Assembly: GCF_017592825.1 (NCBI RefSeq) | Contig: NZ_JAGFMD010000008.1 | Coordinates: 124,001 to 188,000 of the forward strand | Length of the DNA stretch: 64,000 nucleotides | Direction: 5' to 3' | DNA from: Roseivirga sp. E12 | GTDB taxonomy: Bacteria > Bacteroidota > Bacteroidia > Cytophagales > Cyclobacteriaceae | Shown here: positions 8,002 through 17,080 of the stretch, one piece after another | How the letters are laid out: every line of letters starts with the position of its first letter | Position numbering within the stretch: the stretch's first letter is position 1 | Notes under the pieces: model-generated | Seen by the model: only the letters and a program-made list of their open reading frames with translations | What the model was told of the DNA's origin: nothing | The model's database searches: none | Made by a program: the position numbers and the translations under genes

Positions 8002-9129
8002 GTGTTTGGTGTTTTTTGTGAAATCAAGGACTTGGAAAAACTCAGTATTCTCTTTCTTACTTATCAGGGCGATGTCGCTGGATCAACCAATTCTATTGCC
8101 TATTTGGCTAAAGGTCTTGCCGATCGTGGCCACAGTATTCATGTAGGTATTAGAAAAGAAAGTTTGCTTTGGCAACTGCTCGAAGGGTCTAAAGTCAACC
8201 GTATCCCTATGACTTTCAAAGGAAAGTTTGATCTCACCAACTGGGGGCAAATTAGAGATGCTGTAAAGACACATAAGATTCAACTCATTAACTCACAGTC
8301 AAGCCACGATCGCTATACAAGCATTTTTGCTAATATTCGATATGGTCTTGGTGTCAAAATTGTTCATACCAGAAGGCAAATGCCTTTGAGTGTAGGAGGC
8401 CCGCTGCAGCGCTTTTTATATAATAAGAAGACTAATGGAATAGTAGCGGTCAGCCAACAAGTGAAAGAAGGCTTGGCAGGTTTGGGCTTTCATGCTGACC
8501 ATATTAAGGTAATTCACAATGGCACGCCTACTTCAAAGTACGGTCACATCAATACTGAGAATGTTGAGAAGTTGAGGCAGAAGTTCTCTATTAAGCCCGA
8601 TGAATTCGTTCTTGGGTGTGTTTCACGTATGAAAAACCAAGTGCAAATTTTTCAGGCACTGGCCAAAATAAACGAACCCATAAAGGCCATCTTTTGTGGT
8701 ATCACTCCGACTGAAGAAATCAAAGAACTGATCGAACGCTTCTCGACAAACCATGAAATCTATTTTGAGGGGCAGGTAGAGGCCCCCGCCATCCTTGACT
8801 ATTACAAGCTTTTTGATGCCAAGATATTGGCATCTACAATGGAAGGACTATCGCAATCTTTGCTAGAAGCAATGGCCCTTGGCGTTCCCGTAATAGCAAC
8901 AGCCTATGCTGGTAATTTAGACCTTATTGAGAATGGAGAAAACGGCCTTCTTTTCCCTGACAATGACATCGATCAAATTGCTCAGAACATACTCAAAATG
9001 AAGGAAAGCAAAGGTTTGAGAGAAAAGCTAATCACCAATGGAAAGAAGACTGCTCTCGAAACTTTCAATATTGAAAACACCATTTCAAATTATGAGCAAT
9101 ACTTCTCTGATTTGATAAAAGAAATTTAG
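8002..9129 (+). CDS. Glycosyltransferase family 4 protein
   Basis: The 375-residue protein has the two Rossmann-like domains of GT-B glycosyltransferases. The N-terminal half contains the acceptor-side loop GDVAGSTNSIAYLAKGLADRGH (about residues 25-46), and the C-terminal half carries the nucleotide-sugar motif EGLSQSLLEAMALGVPVIAT (E-x7-E) near residue 280. It should transfer a sugar from an NDP donor to a lipid or polysaccharide acceptor at the inner face of the membrane; the actual product is unknown. No other polysaccharide genes surround it. The family-like sequence begins at about Leu11-Glu12 (EKLSILFLTYQG), so a TTG start at 8032 is a possible alternative to the ATG given. The uvrD gene begins 48 bp downstream. 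Confidence 0.88.
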   Translation: MFGVFCEIKDLEKLSILFLTYQGDVAGSTNSIAYLAKGLADRGHSIHVGIRKESLLWQLLEGSKVNRIPMTFKGKFDLTNWGQIRDAVKTHKIQLINSQSSHDRYTSIFANIRYGLGVKIVHTRRQMPLSVGGPLQRFLYNKKTNGIVAVSQQVKEGLAGLGFHADHIKVIHNGTPTSKYGHINTENVEKLRQKFSIKPDEFVLGCVSRMKNQVQIFQALAKINEPIKAIFCGITPTEEIKELIERFSTNHEIYFEGQVEAPAILDYYKLFDAKILASTMEGLSQSLLEAMALGVPVIATAYAGNLDLIENGENGLLFPDNDIDQIAQNILKMKESKGLREKLITNGKKTALETFNIENTISNYEQYFSDLIKEI

Positions 9130-9177
9130 ATTCATCTCTTAACTTGCACATTCAAGTCGAGCCGAATTTTGTGCTGA

Positions 9178-11442
9178 ATGGAATACCTCTCTTCCCTTAA
9201 TGAACCGCAGTATGAAGGTGTTGTAAACACTGAAGGCCCCTCTATGATTATTGCGGGTGCTGGCTCTGGAAAAACAAGGGTCCTGACCTACCGCATTGCC
9301 TACTTGATCAAAGAAAAAGGAGTTGATCCTTTCAATATTCTGTCGCTTACTTTTACCAATAAGGCAGCCAAAGAAATGCGGCATAGAATTGAGCAAGTAG
9401 TAGGCAATGATGCCCGCAACTTGTGGATGGGAACCTTCCACTCTGTGTTTGCAAGAATCCTAAGGTCTGAGGCCGATAGGCTTGGCTACCCGAGCAACTT
9501 CACTATTTATGATGCTGATGATTCTAAGTCACTGATCAAAACCATCGTAAAGGAGTTTGGATTGGACGACAAGGTTTACAAGCCGAATGTCGTTTTCAAT
9601 AGAATATCGGGTGCTAAGAACCGATTGGTCTCCTGGCAGGATTATCTGGCTAATCCACTCTATGAAGCGGACGATACTGCAGCCCAGAAGCCAGAAATGG
9701 GTCGTATTTACAAGACTTACTGTCTGAGATGTTTCAAAGCCAATGCAATGGACTTTGACGATCTTCTCTTCAATACCAATGTACTATTTAGAGATCACCT
9801 TGATGTTTTGAACAAGTACCAGCACAGATTCAAATATGTGCTAGTAGATGAGTTTCAAGATACCAATGTCTCACAATATCTGATTACAAAGAAGCTATCA
9901 TCGGTTAGCCAGAATATAGCGGTTGTTGGAGATGACGCACAATCGATCTATGCATTCCGTGGTGCCAATATTGAGAACATTCTCAACTTTGAAAAAGACT
10001 TCCCAGACCTCAAGGTCATAAAGCTTGAACAAAACTATCGTTCGACACAGAATATTGTAAATGCTGCCAACTCAGTAATCGCCCGAAACAAAGGTCAGCT
10101 TAAGAAAACGGTTTGGACTTCTAATGATCAGGGCAATAGAATTGAATTGATCAAATCTGTTTCAGACAACGAAGAAGGCCGATTTGTTTCCTCAGCAATA
10201 TTTGAGCAAAAAAGTCAGAACAGCTATAAAAATAAAGACTTTGCCATCCTCTACAGAACAAACAGCCAGTCTAGAGCTATTGAAGAGGCACTGAGAAAAG
10301 CAGGAATTCACTACAAGATTTTTGGTGGCTTGTCTTTCTATCAACGAAAGGAAATCAAAGACTTAATGGGCTACCTCCGCTATGCCATGAACACTGAGGA
10401 TGAGCAATCATTCAGAAGGATCATCAACCTGCCAAAACGCGGAATTGGTACCACATCAGTAGAAAAAATTGTTGTGGCTGCTTTCGAACATGATATCCCT
10501 CTTTGGGAAGTCTTGACCAATATTGACTCTTTCCTTCCGGGTAGGGCCGCCAACGCGGTGAGGGATTTTGTAACCCTTATTAAGAGTTTTAAAATATATG
10601 TGGAGAGCAAAGATGCTTATGAAGCAGCAAACCATATAGCCAAAAATTCGGGCCTGCTTAAAGAGCTCTATGAAGACAAGACAGTAGAGGGTCTCAATCG
10701 CTATGAAAATGTTCAGGAGCTCTTGAACGCGATCAAAGAGTTTGTAGACACACCTGAAGTAGAAGACAAGAGTTTAAGTGCCTTCCTTCAAGACATTGCA
10801 CTCCTAACTGATCAGGACAAAGATGATGCTGGCAATGACGATTACGTCTCACTGATGACCATTCACTCATCCAAGGGTCTTGAGTTTAAAAATGTGTTTG
10901 TTGTTGGGCTGGAAGAGGACCTTTTTCCTTCTCAAATGATGCTAAGCAGTCGTGACGATCTGGAAGAAGAAAGACGTCTTTTCTATGTAGCTATTACAAG
11001 GGCGAAAGAAAACTTATACTTCTCTTATGCATTATCACGTTATCGTTACGGAAGACTGATCAATTCAGAGGCAAGTCGCTTTATCGAAGAGGTAGACCCA
11101 AGTTTTATTTTTGTGAACACCCGATATGGAAGTCGCGAACCCAAACTAGGAAGAAGTGATGGACCACCGAGTTTCAATTCGAACTTTGCCAGAAATTTGA
11201 TGGCGAGTAAGAAGGCGGCTCCAAAAAAGCCTATGAAATATCACCAACCCTCGGCCAATTTTCAGCCGAGTGATACTTCTGGATTACAAGAAGGCATGAA
11301 GGTTGAGCATCCAAAATTCGGCTTTGGTAAAGTTTCAAAAATGGATGTAGAGGGAGCTAACAAGAAAGCCAAAGTGATCTTCGAAGATTTTGGTGAAAAA
11401 ACACTGCTCCTGACCTTTGCTAAGCTGCGAATAGTCGAATAG
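9178..11442 (+). CDS. uvrD: UvrD/PcrA-type ATP-dependent DNA helicase
   Basis: The 754-residue SF1A helicase unwinds DNA 3'-5' in nucleotide-excision and mismatch repair and in replication restart. The Q motif LNEPQYEGV is at 7-15, Walker A AGAGSGKT at 26-33, motif II VDEFQDTN near 225, GDDAQSIYAFRGA near 255, and motif VI VAITRAKENLYFSYALSR near 605. The C-terminus (GMKVEHPKFGFGKV, from about 705) is the Tudor-like domain that lets PcrA/UvrD bind RNA polymerase. That domain and the length separate it from Rep. PcrA is the equivalent name in Gram-positives. A hairpin terminator follows the stop codon immediately. Confidence 0.95.
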   Translation: MEYLSSLNEPQYEGVVNTEGPSMIIAGAGSGKTRVLTYRIAYLIKEKGVDPFNILSLTFTNKAAKEMRHRIEQVVGNDARNLWMGTFHSVFARILRSEADRLGYPSNFTIYDADDSKSLIKTIVKEFGLDDKVYKPNVVFNRISGAKNRLVSWQDYLANPLYEADDTAAQKPEMGRIYKTYCLRCFKANAMDFDDLLFNTNVLFRDHLDVLNKYQHRFKYVLVDEFQDTNVSQYLITKKLSSVSQNIAVVGDDAQSIYAFRGANIENILNFEKDFPDLKVIKLEQNYRSTQNIVNAANSVIARNKGQLKKTVWTSNDQGNRIELIKSVSDNEEGRFVSSAIFEQKSQNSYKNKDFAILYRTNSQSRAIEEALRKAGIHYKIFGGLSFYQRKEIKDLMGYLRYAMNTEDEQSFRRIINLPKRGIGTTSVEKIVVAAFEHDIPLWEVLTNIDSFLPGRAANAVRDFVTLIKSFKIYVESKDAYEAANHIAKNSGLLKELYEDKTVEGLNRYENVQELLNAIKEFVDTPEVEDKSLSAFLQDIALLTDQDKDDAGNDDYVSLMTIHSSKGLEFKNVFVVGLEEDLFPSQMMLSSRDDLEEERRLFYVAITRAKENLYFSYALSRYRYGRLINSEASRFIEEVDPSFIFVNTRYGSREPKLGRSDGPPSFNSNFARNLMASKKAAPKKPMKYHQPSANFQPSDTSGLQEGMKVEHPKFGFGKVSKMDVEGANKKAKVIFEDFGEKTLLLTFAKLRIVE

Positions 11443-11465
11443 AAGGGCTCGAATAGCCCTCTTTT
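11443..11465 (+). terminator. Rho-independent terminator after uvrD
   Basis: AGGGCT (11444-11449), a 5-nt loop CGAAT, then AGCCCT (11455-11460) and CTTTT form a compact GC-rich hairpin with a short U-tract directly after the uvrD stop. It separates uvrD from the DUF4290-murA unit. Confidence 0.65.
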
Positions 11466-11504
11466 GATATAATTATTGTTAATTTGACCTATACTTAAGA
11501 ATTA

Positions 11505-12164
11505 ATGGGATTAGAATATAATACAGAAAGAACTGATGTAAGGCTAAAAGAATATGGCCGCAACATTCAGAAACTGGTAGATCATATCAGAACTATCGAG
11601 GATGAAGAAAAAAGGAGTGCCTATGCACAGACTTTGACTGATCTTATGAGACAAATCAACCCTAACCTAAAAGTTGGTCAAGACAATGATCAGAAGGTAT
11701 GGGATGACCTATATATCGTTTCAAATTTCGACCTTGAAATTGAAGCCCCTTTTCCAATGCCTGAAAAATCGGCAATTGGTAAAAAGCCTCAGCGCATGGA
11801 GTATAAGAACTCCAAAATCAAATACATGCATTACGGCCGTAGTGTCGAGCATATGATTGAGCAGACCATTAAAATGGAAGACCCTGAGACAAAGAAATCA
11901 GCAGTTATCCATATAGGTCGACTTATGAAAGGCTTTTATAACACTTGGAATAAGGACAATATCGATGATGAGATTATTCTCAAGCAAATCAAACAACTCT
12001 CTAATAACGAGCTTGATATTGATATAGCAGAGGTAAAAGAATTCGGTCTGTTTGATAACAATATTCGCGAAAAGAGACCTCAAAACAGGAACAACAGAGA
12101 CCGCGATAAGAGAAATAATAATAACAACAGAAGAAGAAACAATAACAATAGACGCAGAAACTAA
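11505..12164 (+). CDS. DUF4290 domain-containing protein
   Basis: The 219-residue cytoplasmic protein matches the Bacteroidota-specific DUF4290 family over residues 1-180 (MGLEYNTERTDVRLKEYGRN at the start, then helical segments such as MEDPETKKSAVIHIGRLMKGFYN). Its function is not known. The last 35 residues are almost only Asn, Arg, Asp and Lys (for example NNNNNRRRNNNNRRRN), a basic disordered tail that could contact RNA, DNA or an acidic surface. Its stop codon abuts the murA ATG with no gap, so the two are translated together; a link to cell-wall synthesis or its timing is plausible from this context but unproven. Confidence 0.85.
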   Translation: MGLEYNTERTDVRLKEYGRNIQKLVDHIRTIEDEEKRSAYAQTLTDLMRQINPNLKVGQDNDQKVWDDLYIVSNFDLEIEAPFPMPEKSAIGKKPQRMEYKNSKIKYMHYGRSVEHMIEQTIKMEDPETKKSAVIHIGRLMKGFYNTWNKDNIDDEIILKQIKQLSNNELDIDIAEVKEFGLFDNNIREKRPQNRNNRDRDKRNNNNNRRRNNNNRRRN

Positions 12165-13472
12165 ATGTCCTCATTCGTCATTGAAGGTGGCACCAGGCTT
12201 TCGGGAGAAATTACTCCCCAAGGTGCCAAAAATGAAGCGCTCCAAATTCTTTGCGCTGTCTTACTGACTTCTGAACCCATTACTATCAACAAAGTCCCAG
12301 ACATTCGGGATGTCAATAAACTCATTGAGCTATTGGCAGATATGGGGGTGGAAGTTACACACCTAGGTGGCGAGAGCTATAAGTTTTGCGCAAAGGATGT
12401 CAATATTGACTACCTCGAAACTCAAGAATTTAGGACTAAAGCTTCTTCCTTAAGAGGATCCATTATGATTCTTGGACCTTTATTGGCCAGGTTTGGCAAA
12501 GGAAAAATCTCAAAACCGGGAGGAGATAAAATAGGCCGTAGAAGGCTTGACACCCACTTTTTGGGCTTTCAAAAATTAGGTGCTCGCTTTCTTTATGAAG
12601 CAGAGACTGGTATGTATCATATCGATGCATCAGACCTTAAGGGCACCTATATGCTTCTTGATGAGGCTTCAGTGACCGGAACTGCCAATATTTTGATGGC
12701 GGCCGTACTTGCCAAAGGCAAGACGACCATTTACAATGCAGCATGTGAGCCATACCTTCAACAACTTTCAAAGATGTTGAACAGAATGGGTGCTAAAATT
12801 ACGGGTGTAGGATCTAATTTGCTTCATATTGAAGGAGTTGAGGGACTTGCAGGTACTGAGCACACGATGCTTCCGGATATGATTGAAATTGGCTCATTCA
12901 TTGGAATGGCGGCAATGACTCAATCTGAAATCACCATTAAGGATTGTCAAATTAAGGAATTGGGCCTTATCCCTGAAACCTTTAGGAGACTCGGTGTACA
13001 AATGGAGTTCAGAGGGGATGACATTTACATTCCAGCACAAGAGCACTATGAGATAGAGACGTTCATTGACGGATCTATTATGACTATTGCTGATTCAATT
13101 TGGCCAGGCTTAACACCTGACCTTTTGAGTATAGTACTCGTCATGGCAACTCAAGCCAAAGGAACTGTCCTTGTTCACCAGAAGATGTTCGAAAGCAGGC
13201 TTTTCTTCGTGGATAAGCTAATTGATATGGGAGCTCAAATTATTCTTTGTGATCCGCACAGGGCTACCGTAATTGGACTTGACAGAGTTCAAAAACTGAA
13301 GGGCATCCGCATGACATCCCCAGATATCAGAGCTGGGCAAGCCTTGCTAATCGCAGCATTGTCTGCAGAAGGAACAAGTGTTATTGACAACGTTGAGCAG
13401 ATAGACAGAGGGTATCAAAACATTGACGGTAGACTGAATGCTCTAGGTGCTAAAATCGAGCGAATAGAATAA
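12165..13472 (+). CDS. murA: UDP-N-acetylglucosamine 1-carboxyvinyltransferase
   Basis: The 435-residue enzyme catalyses the first committed step of peptidoglycan synthesis, moving enolpyruvate from phosphoenolpyruvate onto UDP-GlcNAc. The N-terminus has the family KNEAL motif at residues 22-26, and the repeated EPST fold runs over the whole length. In the active-site loop (GGDKIGRRRLDTH, residues 119-131) Asp121 stands where E. coli has Cys115. This Cys-to-Asp form is active and naturally insensitive to fosfomycin in other bacteria (Mycobacterium, Chlamydia). It directly follows DUF4290 and is separated from the dcw cluster by about 25 kb. Confidence 0.96.
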   Translation: MSSFVIEGGTRLSGEITPQGAKNEALQILCAVLLTSEPITINKVPDIRDVNKLIELLADMGVEVTHLGGESYKFCAKDVNIDYLETQEFRTKASSLRGSIMILGPLLARFGKGKISKPGGDKIGRRRLDTHFLGFQKLGARFLYEAETGMYHIDASDLKGTYMLLDEASVTGTANILMAAVLAKGKTTIYNAACEPYLQQLSKMLNRMGAKITGVGSNLLHIEGVEGLAGTEHTMLPDMIEIGSFIGMAAMTQSEITIKDCQIKELGLIPETFRRLGVQMEFRGDDIYIPAQEHYEIETFIDGSIMTIADSIWPGLTPDLLSIVLVMATQAKGTVLVHQKMFESRLFFVDKLIDMGAQIILCDPHRATVIGLDRVQKLKGIRMTSPDIRAGQALLIAALSAEGTSVIDNVEQIDRGYQNIDGRLNALGAKIERIE

Positions 13473-13485
13473 ACAAACCTCCAAC

Positions 13486-14160
13486 ATGCGACTGAATAGG
13501 CTATTGAAAAGTCGGAATCTCAAAGTATACACCATGGAACTGGTGATCGTCATACTTGGGATATCAATCGCCTACCAACTCAACATTATCAATGAAAATC
13601 GCATTAATAATAAGCTCGAACTCAACATTCTTAAAAACCTCGACAAAGAAATTCAAATCAATATTGCCGAGTTCAAGAGCCTAGAAGCCTACAGAAAAAG
13701 GATCACAAAGGATTCAGATCATTTTCTTTACCTGATAAAAAACAACTCGGTTTCTCTAGATACTGCTAACAAATATGTATTTCGTCTGGTACAAACCTCT
13801 ACTCCAGATTTACAACAACAGGCTACTACCTCATATTTAAGCAGCAATTATGGAAGCTCAAATATTGAACTGAAAAACGAACTCCTAGCCCTGCAAACCT
13901 ATTTTCAAGAGCTCCTGGACTTATCAGAAGGATACAAGGATAGGAAGCAACAAGACTATATGGGGCACCTCAGAACCAGTGTTGATTTTCTGGAAAGAAA
14001 AGTAATTGACTTAGGCAGCATACGTTCAATTGAATTCAAAAACATAGTCTGGAATATGGCAACCGATGAGTACGAGTTAAACCGTTTGTATGATCAGGCT
14101 TCGGCACAACTTGTAAAAGTGGATAGCCTTATCACAAACATCATCTCCGAACACAATTGA
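13486..14160 (+). CDS. Membrane-anchored protein, DUF6090-like (paralogue 1)
   Basis: The 224-residue protein has a basic N-terminus (MRLNRLLKSRNLKVYTME), one transmembrane helix at about residues 17-33 (ELVIVILGISIAYQLNI) and a mostly helical, charged domain beyond it. The helix context (ME-hydrophobic-GI-x-IAYQLN-x-x-N-E) resembles the DUF6090 family of Bacteroidota, which has IGEIxLVVIGILIALQINNWNE. No catalytic motif is seen and the function is unknown. It starts 13 bp after murA, so may ride on that transcript. The next gene is a paralogue with the same plan and the shared phrase SIEFKN/SVEFKN near the C-terminus, pointing to a tandem duplication. Confidence 0.72.
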   Translation: MRLNRLLKSRNLKVYTMELVIVILGISIAYQLNIINENRINNKLELNILKNLDKEIQINIAEFKSLEAYRKRITKDSDHFLYLIKNNSVSLDTANKYVFRLVQTSTPDLQQQATTSYLSSNYGSSNIELKNELLALQTYFQELLDLSEGYKDRKQQDYMGHLRTSVDFLERKVIDLGSIRSIEFKNIVWNMATDEYELNRLYDQASAQLVKVDSLITNIISEHN

Positions 14161-14251
14161 AGCACTGGGGTTCTTCATATTTTGTAAAAACCGAAAGCTT
14201 AAGCATCTTTGAGAATAGCTCAGGTGTCTTTATGTTAACTGAGCAGACCCA

Positions 14252-14929
14252 ATGGTGAAATTCGGCACTTCCAGAAGACTTAAACGCAATGATATCTACA
14301 CCTATCTCATGGAGATATTCATTGTGATTTTTGGTATTACTGCTGCCTATCAACTCAATGTTTACTACGAAGATCAAAAAGACCTAAAGCTCGAGGAAGC
14401 AGCCATTGAAAGACTAGCTGACGAAAACTCCAACAACAAAGATGTTTTCGAGAGTTTGATTGGAAGTAGAAAAAAGCTTGAGGAGGATACCAGACAATTG
14501 GCTCGGTTTCTTTTTGCAGGTGAGAACTTAGAGGTAGACAGTATCTCGCATTATCTGTTTGACATAAATCGAACCCATAAACCCATCACCCAAATGGAAG
14601 CCCTAAACTTCTATTTGAACTCCAATTACACAAACAAAAACTCCGACCTTAAGAGTGAGCTAATCAAAATCAAAGCCTACTATTTAGAGCTTAGGGATGT
14701 AGTAGACTACTATGTCCGTATGAAGGAAAAGTACTACAGTGACTTCCTCGTTTCTGATGTTGACTTCGGAGAAGAAAAAATCATCTCACTCGATAAGATT
14801 CAGAGTGTTGAATTCAAGAACTTGGTTGTTAATCTACTATCCAACGAACTTGAACTCAACTCCCTGTTTGACCGAGTATATGGCCAATCCCTAATATTGG
14901 AAGAGATTATAGAAGAGAAACTCGACTAA
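14252..14929 (+). CDS. Membrane-anchored protein, DUF6090-like (paralogue 2)
   Basis: The 225-residue protein repeats the plan of its upstream neighbour: short basic N-terminus, one transmembrane helix at about residues 18-34 (EIFIVIFGITAAYQLNV), then a helical domain. Shared features include YxLNSNY near residue 125, VDF near 170, and KIQSVEFKNLV..NELELNSLFDR near the end against SIRSIEFKNIV..DEYELNRLYDQ in paralogue 1. The proteins are clearly homologous but well diverged, so the duplication is old. The function is unknown. The stop codon overlaps that of convergent cysN by 3 bp, leaving no room for terminators. Confidence 0.72.
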   Translation: MVKFGTSRRLKRNDIYTYLMEIFIVIFGITAAYQLNVYYEDQKDLKLEEAAIERLADENSNNKDVFESLIGSRKKLEEDTRQLARFLFAGENLEVDSISHYLFDINRTHKPITQMEALNFYLNSNYTNKNSDLKSELIKIKAYYLELRDVVDYYVRMKEKYYSDFLVSDVDFGEEKIISLDKIQSVEFKNLVVNLLSNELELNSLFDRVYGQSLILEEIIEEKLD

Positions 14930-16188
14930 CTCGCAAAACCTACCCCAACCGTACTATTAGTAAACTCATCAATCAAAATGAATGCGCCATTGGCCCTATT
15001 TTCTTCATATCTATCAATCAATACAGCTTTTGAAGATTTCAGAGTAACCTGACCTACGTCATTCAGGCCTAGCTCCGTGGCCGTCTCATCCTTGATTAAA
15101 TTAGAAGTCTCCACTCTAAAGTTGATTCCCGCCACTTTCACCCTGGTCTCATTAACTCCGTGTTGAAGCTTATATGTCTTTCCATTGACCAGAGGCGCAT
15201 TATCCATCCAGCAGATATTAGAAACCAAGTCCTTCGACCCTCTGAGTTCTTCGTCTTTCACAAGCATATCACCTCGACTAATATCAATATCATGATCTAA
15301 TCTAATGGTCACAGACTCTGTAGCCTCGGCATGTTCAAGCGAATCTTCAAACTGATCGATCGACTGAATTCTGGCAGTCATACCAGATGGTAAGGCTCGA
15401 ATGGTATCACCTTTGGAGAAGGTTCCACTAGCCACCTTGCCTGCATAGCCTCTGTAATCGTGAAAGTCATCAGACTTCGGACGAATAACCAGTTGCACTG
15501 GAAATCGCGCGGGCTTATTCTTTGTATCTGGATGAACCTCAATATTTTCCAATACCTCCAAGAGATTATCTCCTTTATACCAACCCATTTGCCTGGCATC
15601 ATTTGCAATGTTCTCGCCATGCAAAGAACTGACAGGGATAAAATCAATCGAAAGATTTTTAAAAGTGTCGTTGCCTAGTAAGTTCTTGAAATCCTGAACC
15701 ACCTCATTGAACCTATCTTCATCATAATCGACCAAGTCCATTTTGTTAACACACACAATTACTTTTGGAACCTTCAAAAGATGAGAGATATAAAGGTGTC
15801 TATGTGTTTGTTCTGCAAGGCCATTTCGTGCATCGACAAGAACTATTGATACGTCCGCATTTGAAGCACCAGTCACCATATTGCGGGTGTACTCTACATG
15901 ACCTGGAGTATCTGCAATGATAAACTTACGCTTTGGAGTAGAGAAATATATGTGGGCGACATCTATCGTAATCCCCTGTTCTCTCTCCGCTACCAAGCCA
16001 TCGGTTAGTAATGACAGATCAGTATAGCCAAGTCCCTTTCTCCGGCTACTTTCCTCAATTGCCAAGAGCTTATCCGTAGTAATAGAATTAGTCTCATAGA
16101 GGAGTCTCCCTATCAAAGTACTTTTCCCATCATCAACGCTTCCAGCTGTAGCGATCCTTAAAACTTCTTTATTCTTAGAAATAGCCAT
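14926..16188 (-). CDS. cysN: Sulfate adenylyltransferase subunit 1 (GTPase)
   Basis: This 420-residue elongation-factor-like GTPase drives ATP sulfurylase (CysDN), which makes adenosine 5'-phosphosulfate (APS). The P-loop GSVDDGKS lies near residue 15, DTPGHVEYTRNM near 95 and NKMDLVDYD near 150, then two EF-Tu-type beta-barrel domains. It ends without an APS-kinase (CysC) domain, unlike CysNC fusions. I place the start at the ATG at 16188 (MAISKNKEVLRIATAG); an upstream in-frame ATG at 16245 would add 19 residues lying inside cysD. With this start it overlaps the cysD end by 14 bp. It is the last gene of the minus-strand sulfur operon. Confidence 0.95.
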   Translation of the reverse strand: MAISKNKEVLRIATAGSVDDGKSTLIGRLLYETNSITTDKLLAIEESSRRKGLGYTDLSLLTDGLVAEREQGITIDVAHIYFSTPKRKFIIADTPGHVEYTRNMVTGASNADVSIVLVDARNGLAEQTHRHLYISHLLKVPKVIVCVNKMDLVDYDEDRFNEVVQDFKNLLGNDTFKNLSIDFIPVSSLHGENIANDARQMGWYKGDNLLEVLENIEVHPDTKNKPARFPVQLVIRPKSDDFHDYRGYAGKVASGTFSKGDTIRALPSGMTARIQSIDQFEDSLEHAEATESVTIRLDHDIDISRGDMLVKDEELRGSKDLVSNICWMDNAPLVNGKTYKLQHGVNETRVKVAGINFRVETSNLIKDETATELGLNDVGQVTLKSSKAVLIDRYEENRANGAFILIDEFTNSTVGVGFAS

Positions 16189-17080
16189 TATTCTTTCTTT
16201 TTTCCATTGCAGCTTCTGAGCGTTTATCATCAATTCTTGCGCCACGCTCAGAAATTGTCGCGCTCAAAATCTCTTCAATTACCCTGTCAATATGATCAGC
16301 TTCAGATTCGACTGCCGCAGTACAAGTCATGTCGCCAACGGTTCTAAACCGCACGATCTTTTTACTAACAGCCTCGTCTTCAGCTTTATTGATAAAGGGA
16401 GAATCCGGCCAAATCATACCATCACGTTCAAAAATCTCACGCTCATGGGCATAGTAGATTGAAGGAATCTCGAGCCCCTCCTCTCTGATATAATTCCAAA
16501 CATCAATTTCCGTCCAGTTAGAGATAGGAAAGACTCTTACATTCTCCCCAACATTGATTCTTCCGTTGAGCATATCAAAAAGCTCTGGTCGTTGTTTCTT
16601 AGAATCCCACTGTCCGAAGTCGTCCCTGACCGAGAAAATTCTCTCCTTGGCTCTAGCTTTTTCCTCATCCCTTCTTGCCCCGCCAAGACACGCATCAAAT
16701 TTTAACTCTTCGATAGCATCAAGTAAAGTCACGGTTTGTAGGGCATTCCTGCTAGCGTACTTTCCAGACTCCTCCTGAACTTTCTTCTGATCAATTGCAT
16801 CTTGTACGTAGCGTACAATCAGTTCCAGCCCCAACTCATTGGCTAAATGATCTCTAAAGGCAATGGTCTCAGGAAAATTATGCCCTGTATCTACATGTAG
16901 TAATGGAAATGGAATCTTGCCCGGATAAAAAGCCTTCTGTGCCAGCCTCACCAAGGTTATGGAGTCTTTACCTCCCGAAAATAGGATAGCGGGGCGCTCA
17001 AACTGAGCGGCCACCTCTCTCATTATATAAATTGCCTCGTCTTCCAATTCTCTTGGAAACTGACCATCGAATATCTTCAT
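16175..17080 (-). CDS. cysD: Sulfate adenylyltransferase subunit 2
   Basis: The 301-residue catalytic subunit of ATP sulfurylase joins sulfate and ATP to give APS and pyrophosphate. The PP-loop SGGKDSITLVRLA lies near residue 33 and binds the nucleotide; LLHVDTGHNFPETI follows near 65. The family C-terminus with RxRRxDExxA-like GGARRDEEKARAKERIFS lies around 130. The start is set at the ATG at 17080 because its A-T-G overlaps the cysH stop as ATGA, a common coupling arrangement; a longer form starting at 17143 lies inside cysH. It works as a pair with CysN next to it. Confidence 0.95.
   Translation of the reverse strand: MKIFDGQFPRELEDEAIYIMREVAAQFERPAILFSGGKDSITLVRLAQKAFYPGKIPFPLLHVDTGHNFPETIAFRDHLANELGLELIVRYVQDAIDQKKVQEESGKYASRNALQTVTLLDAIEELKFDACLGGARRDEEKARAKERIFSVRDDFGQWDSKKQRPELFDMLNGRINVGENVRVFPISNWTEIDVWNYIREEGLEIPSIYYAHEREIFERDGMIWPDSPFINKAEDEAVSKKIVRFRTVGDMTCTAAVESEADHIDRVIEEILSATISERGARIDDKRSEAAMEKRKNNGYF

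Noticed and set aside
12165-13472. Possibility that murA is inactive because the catalytic Cys is missing
   Set aside because: Asp at this position is a known active variant and the rest of the protein is intact.
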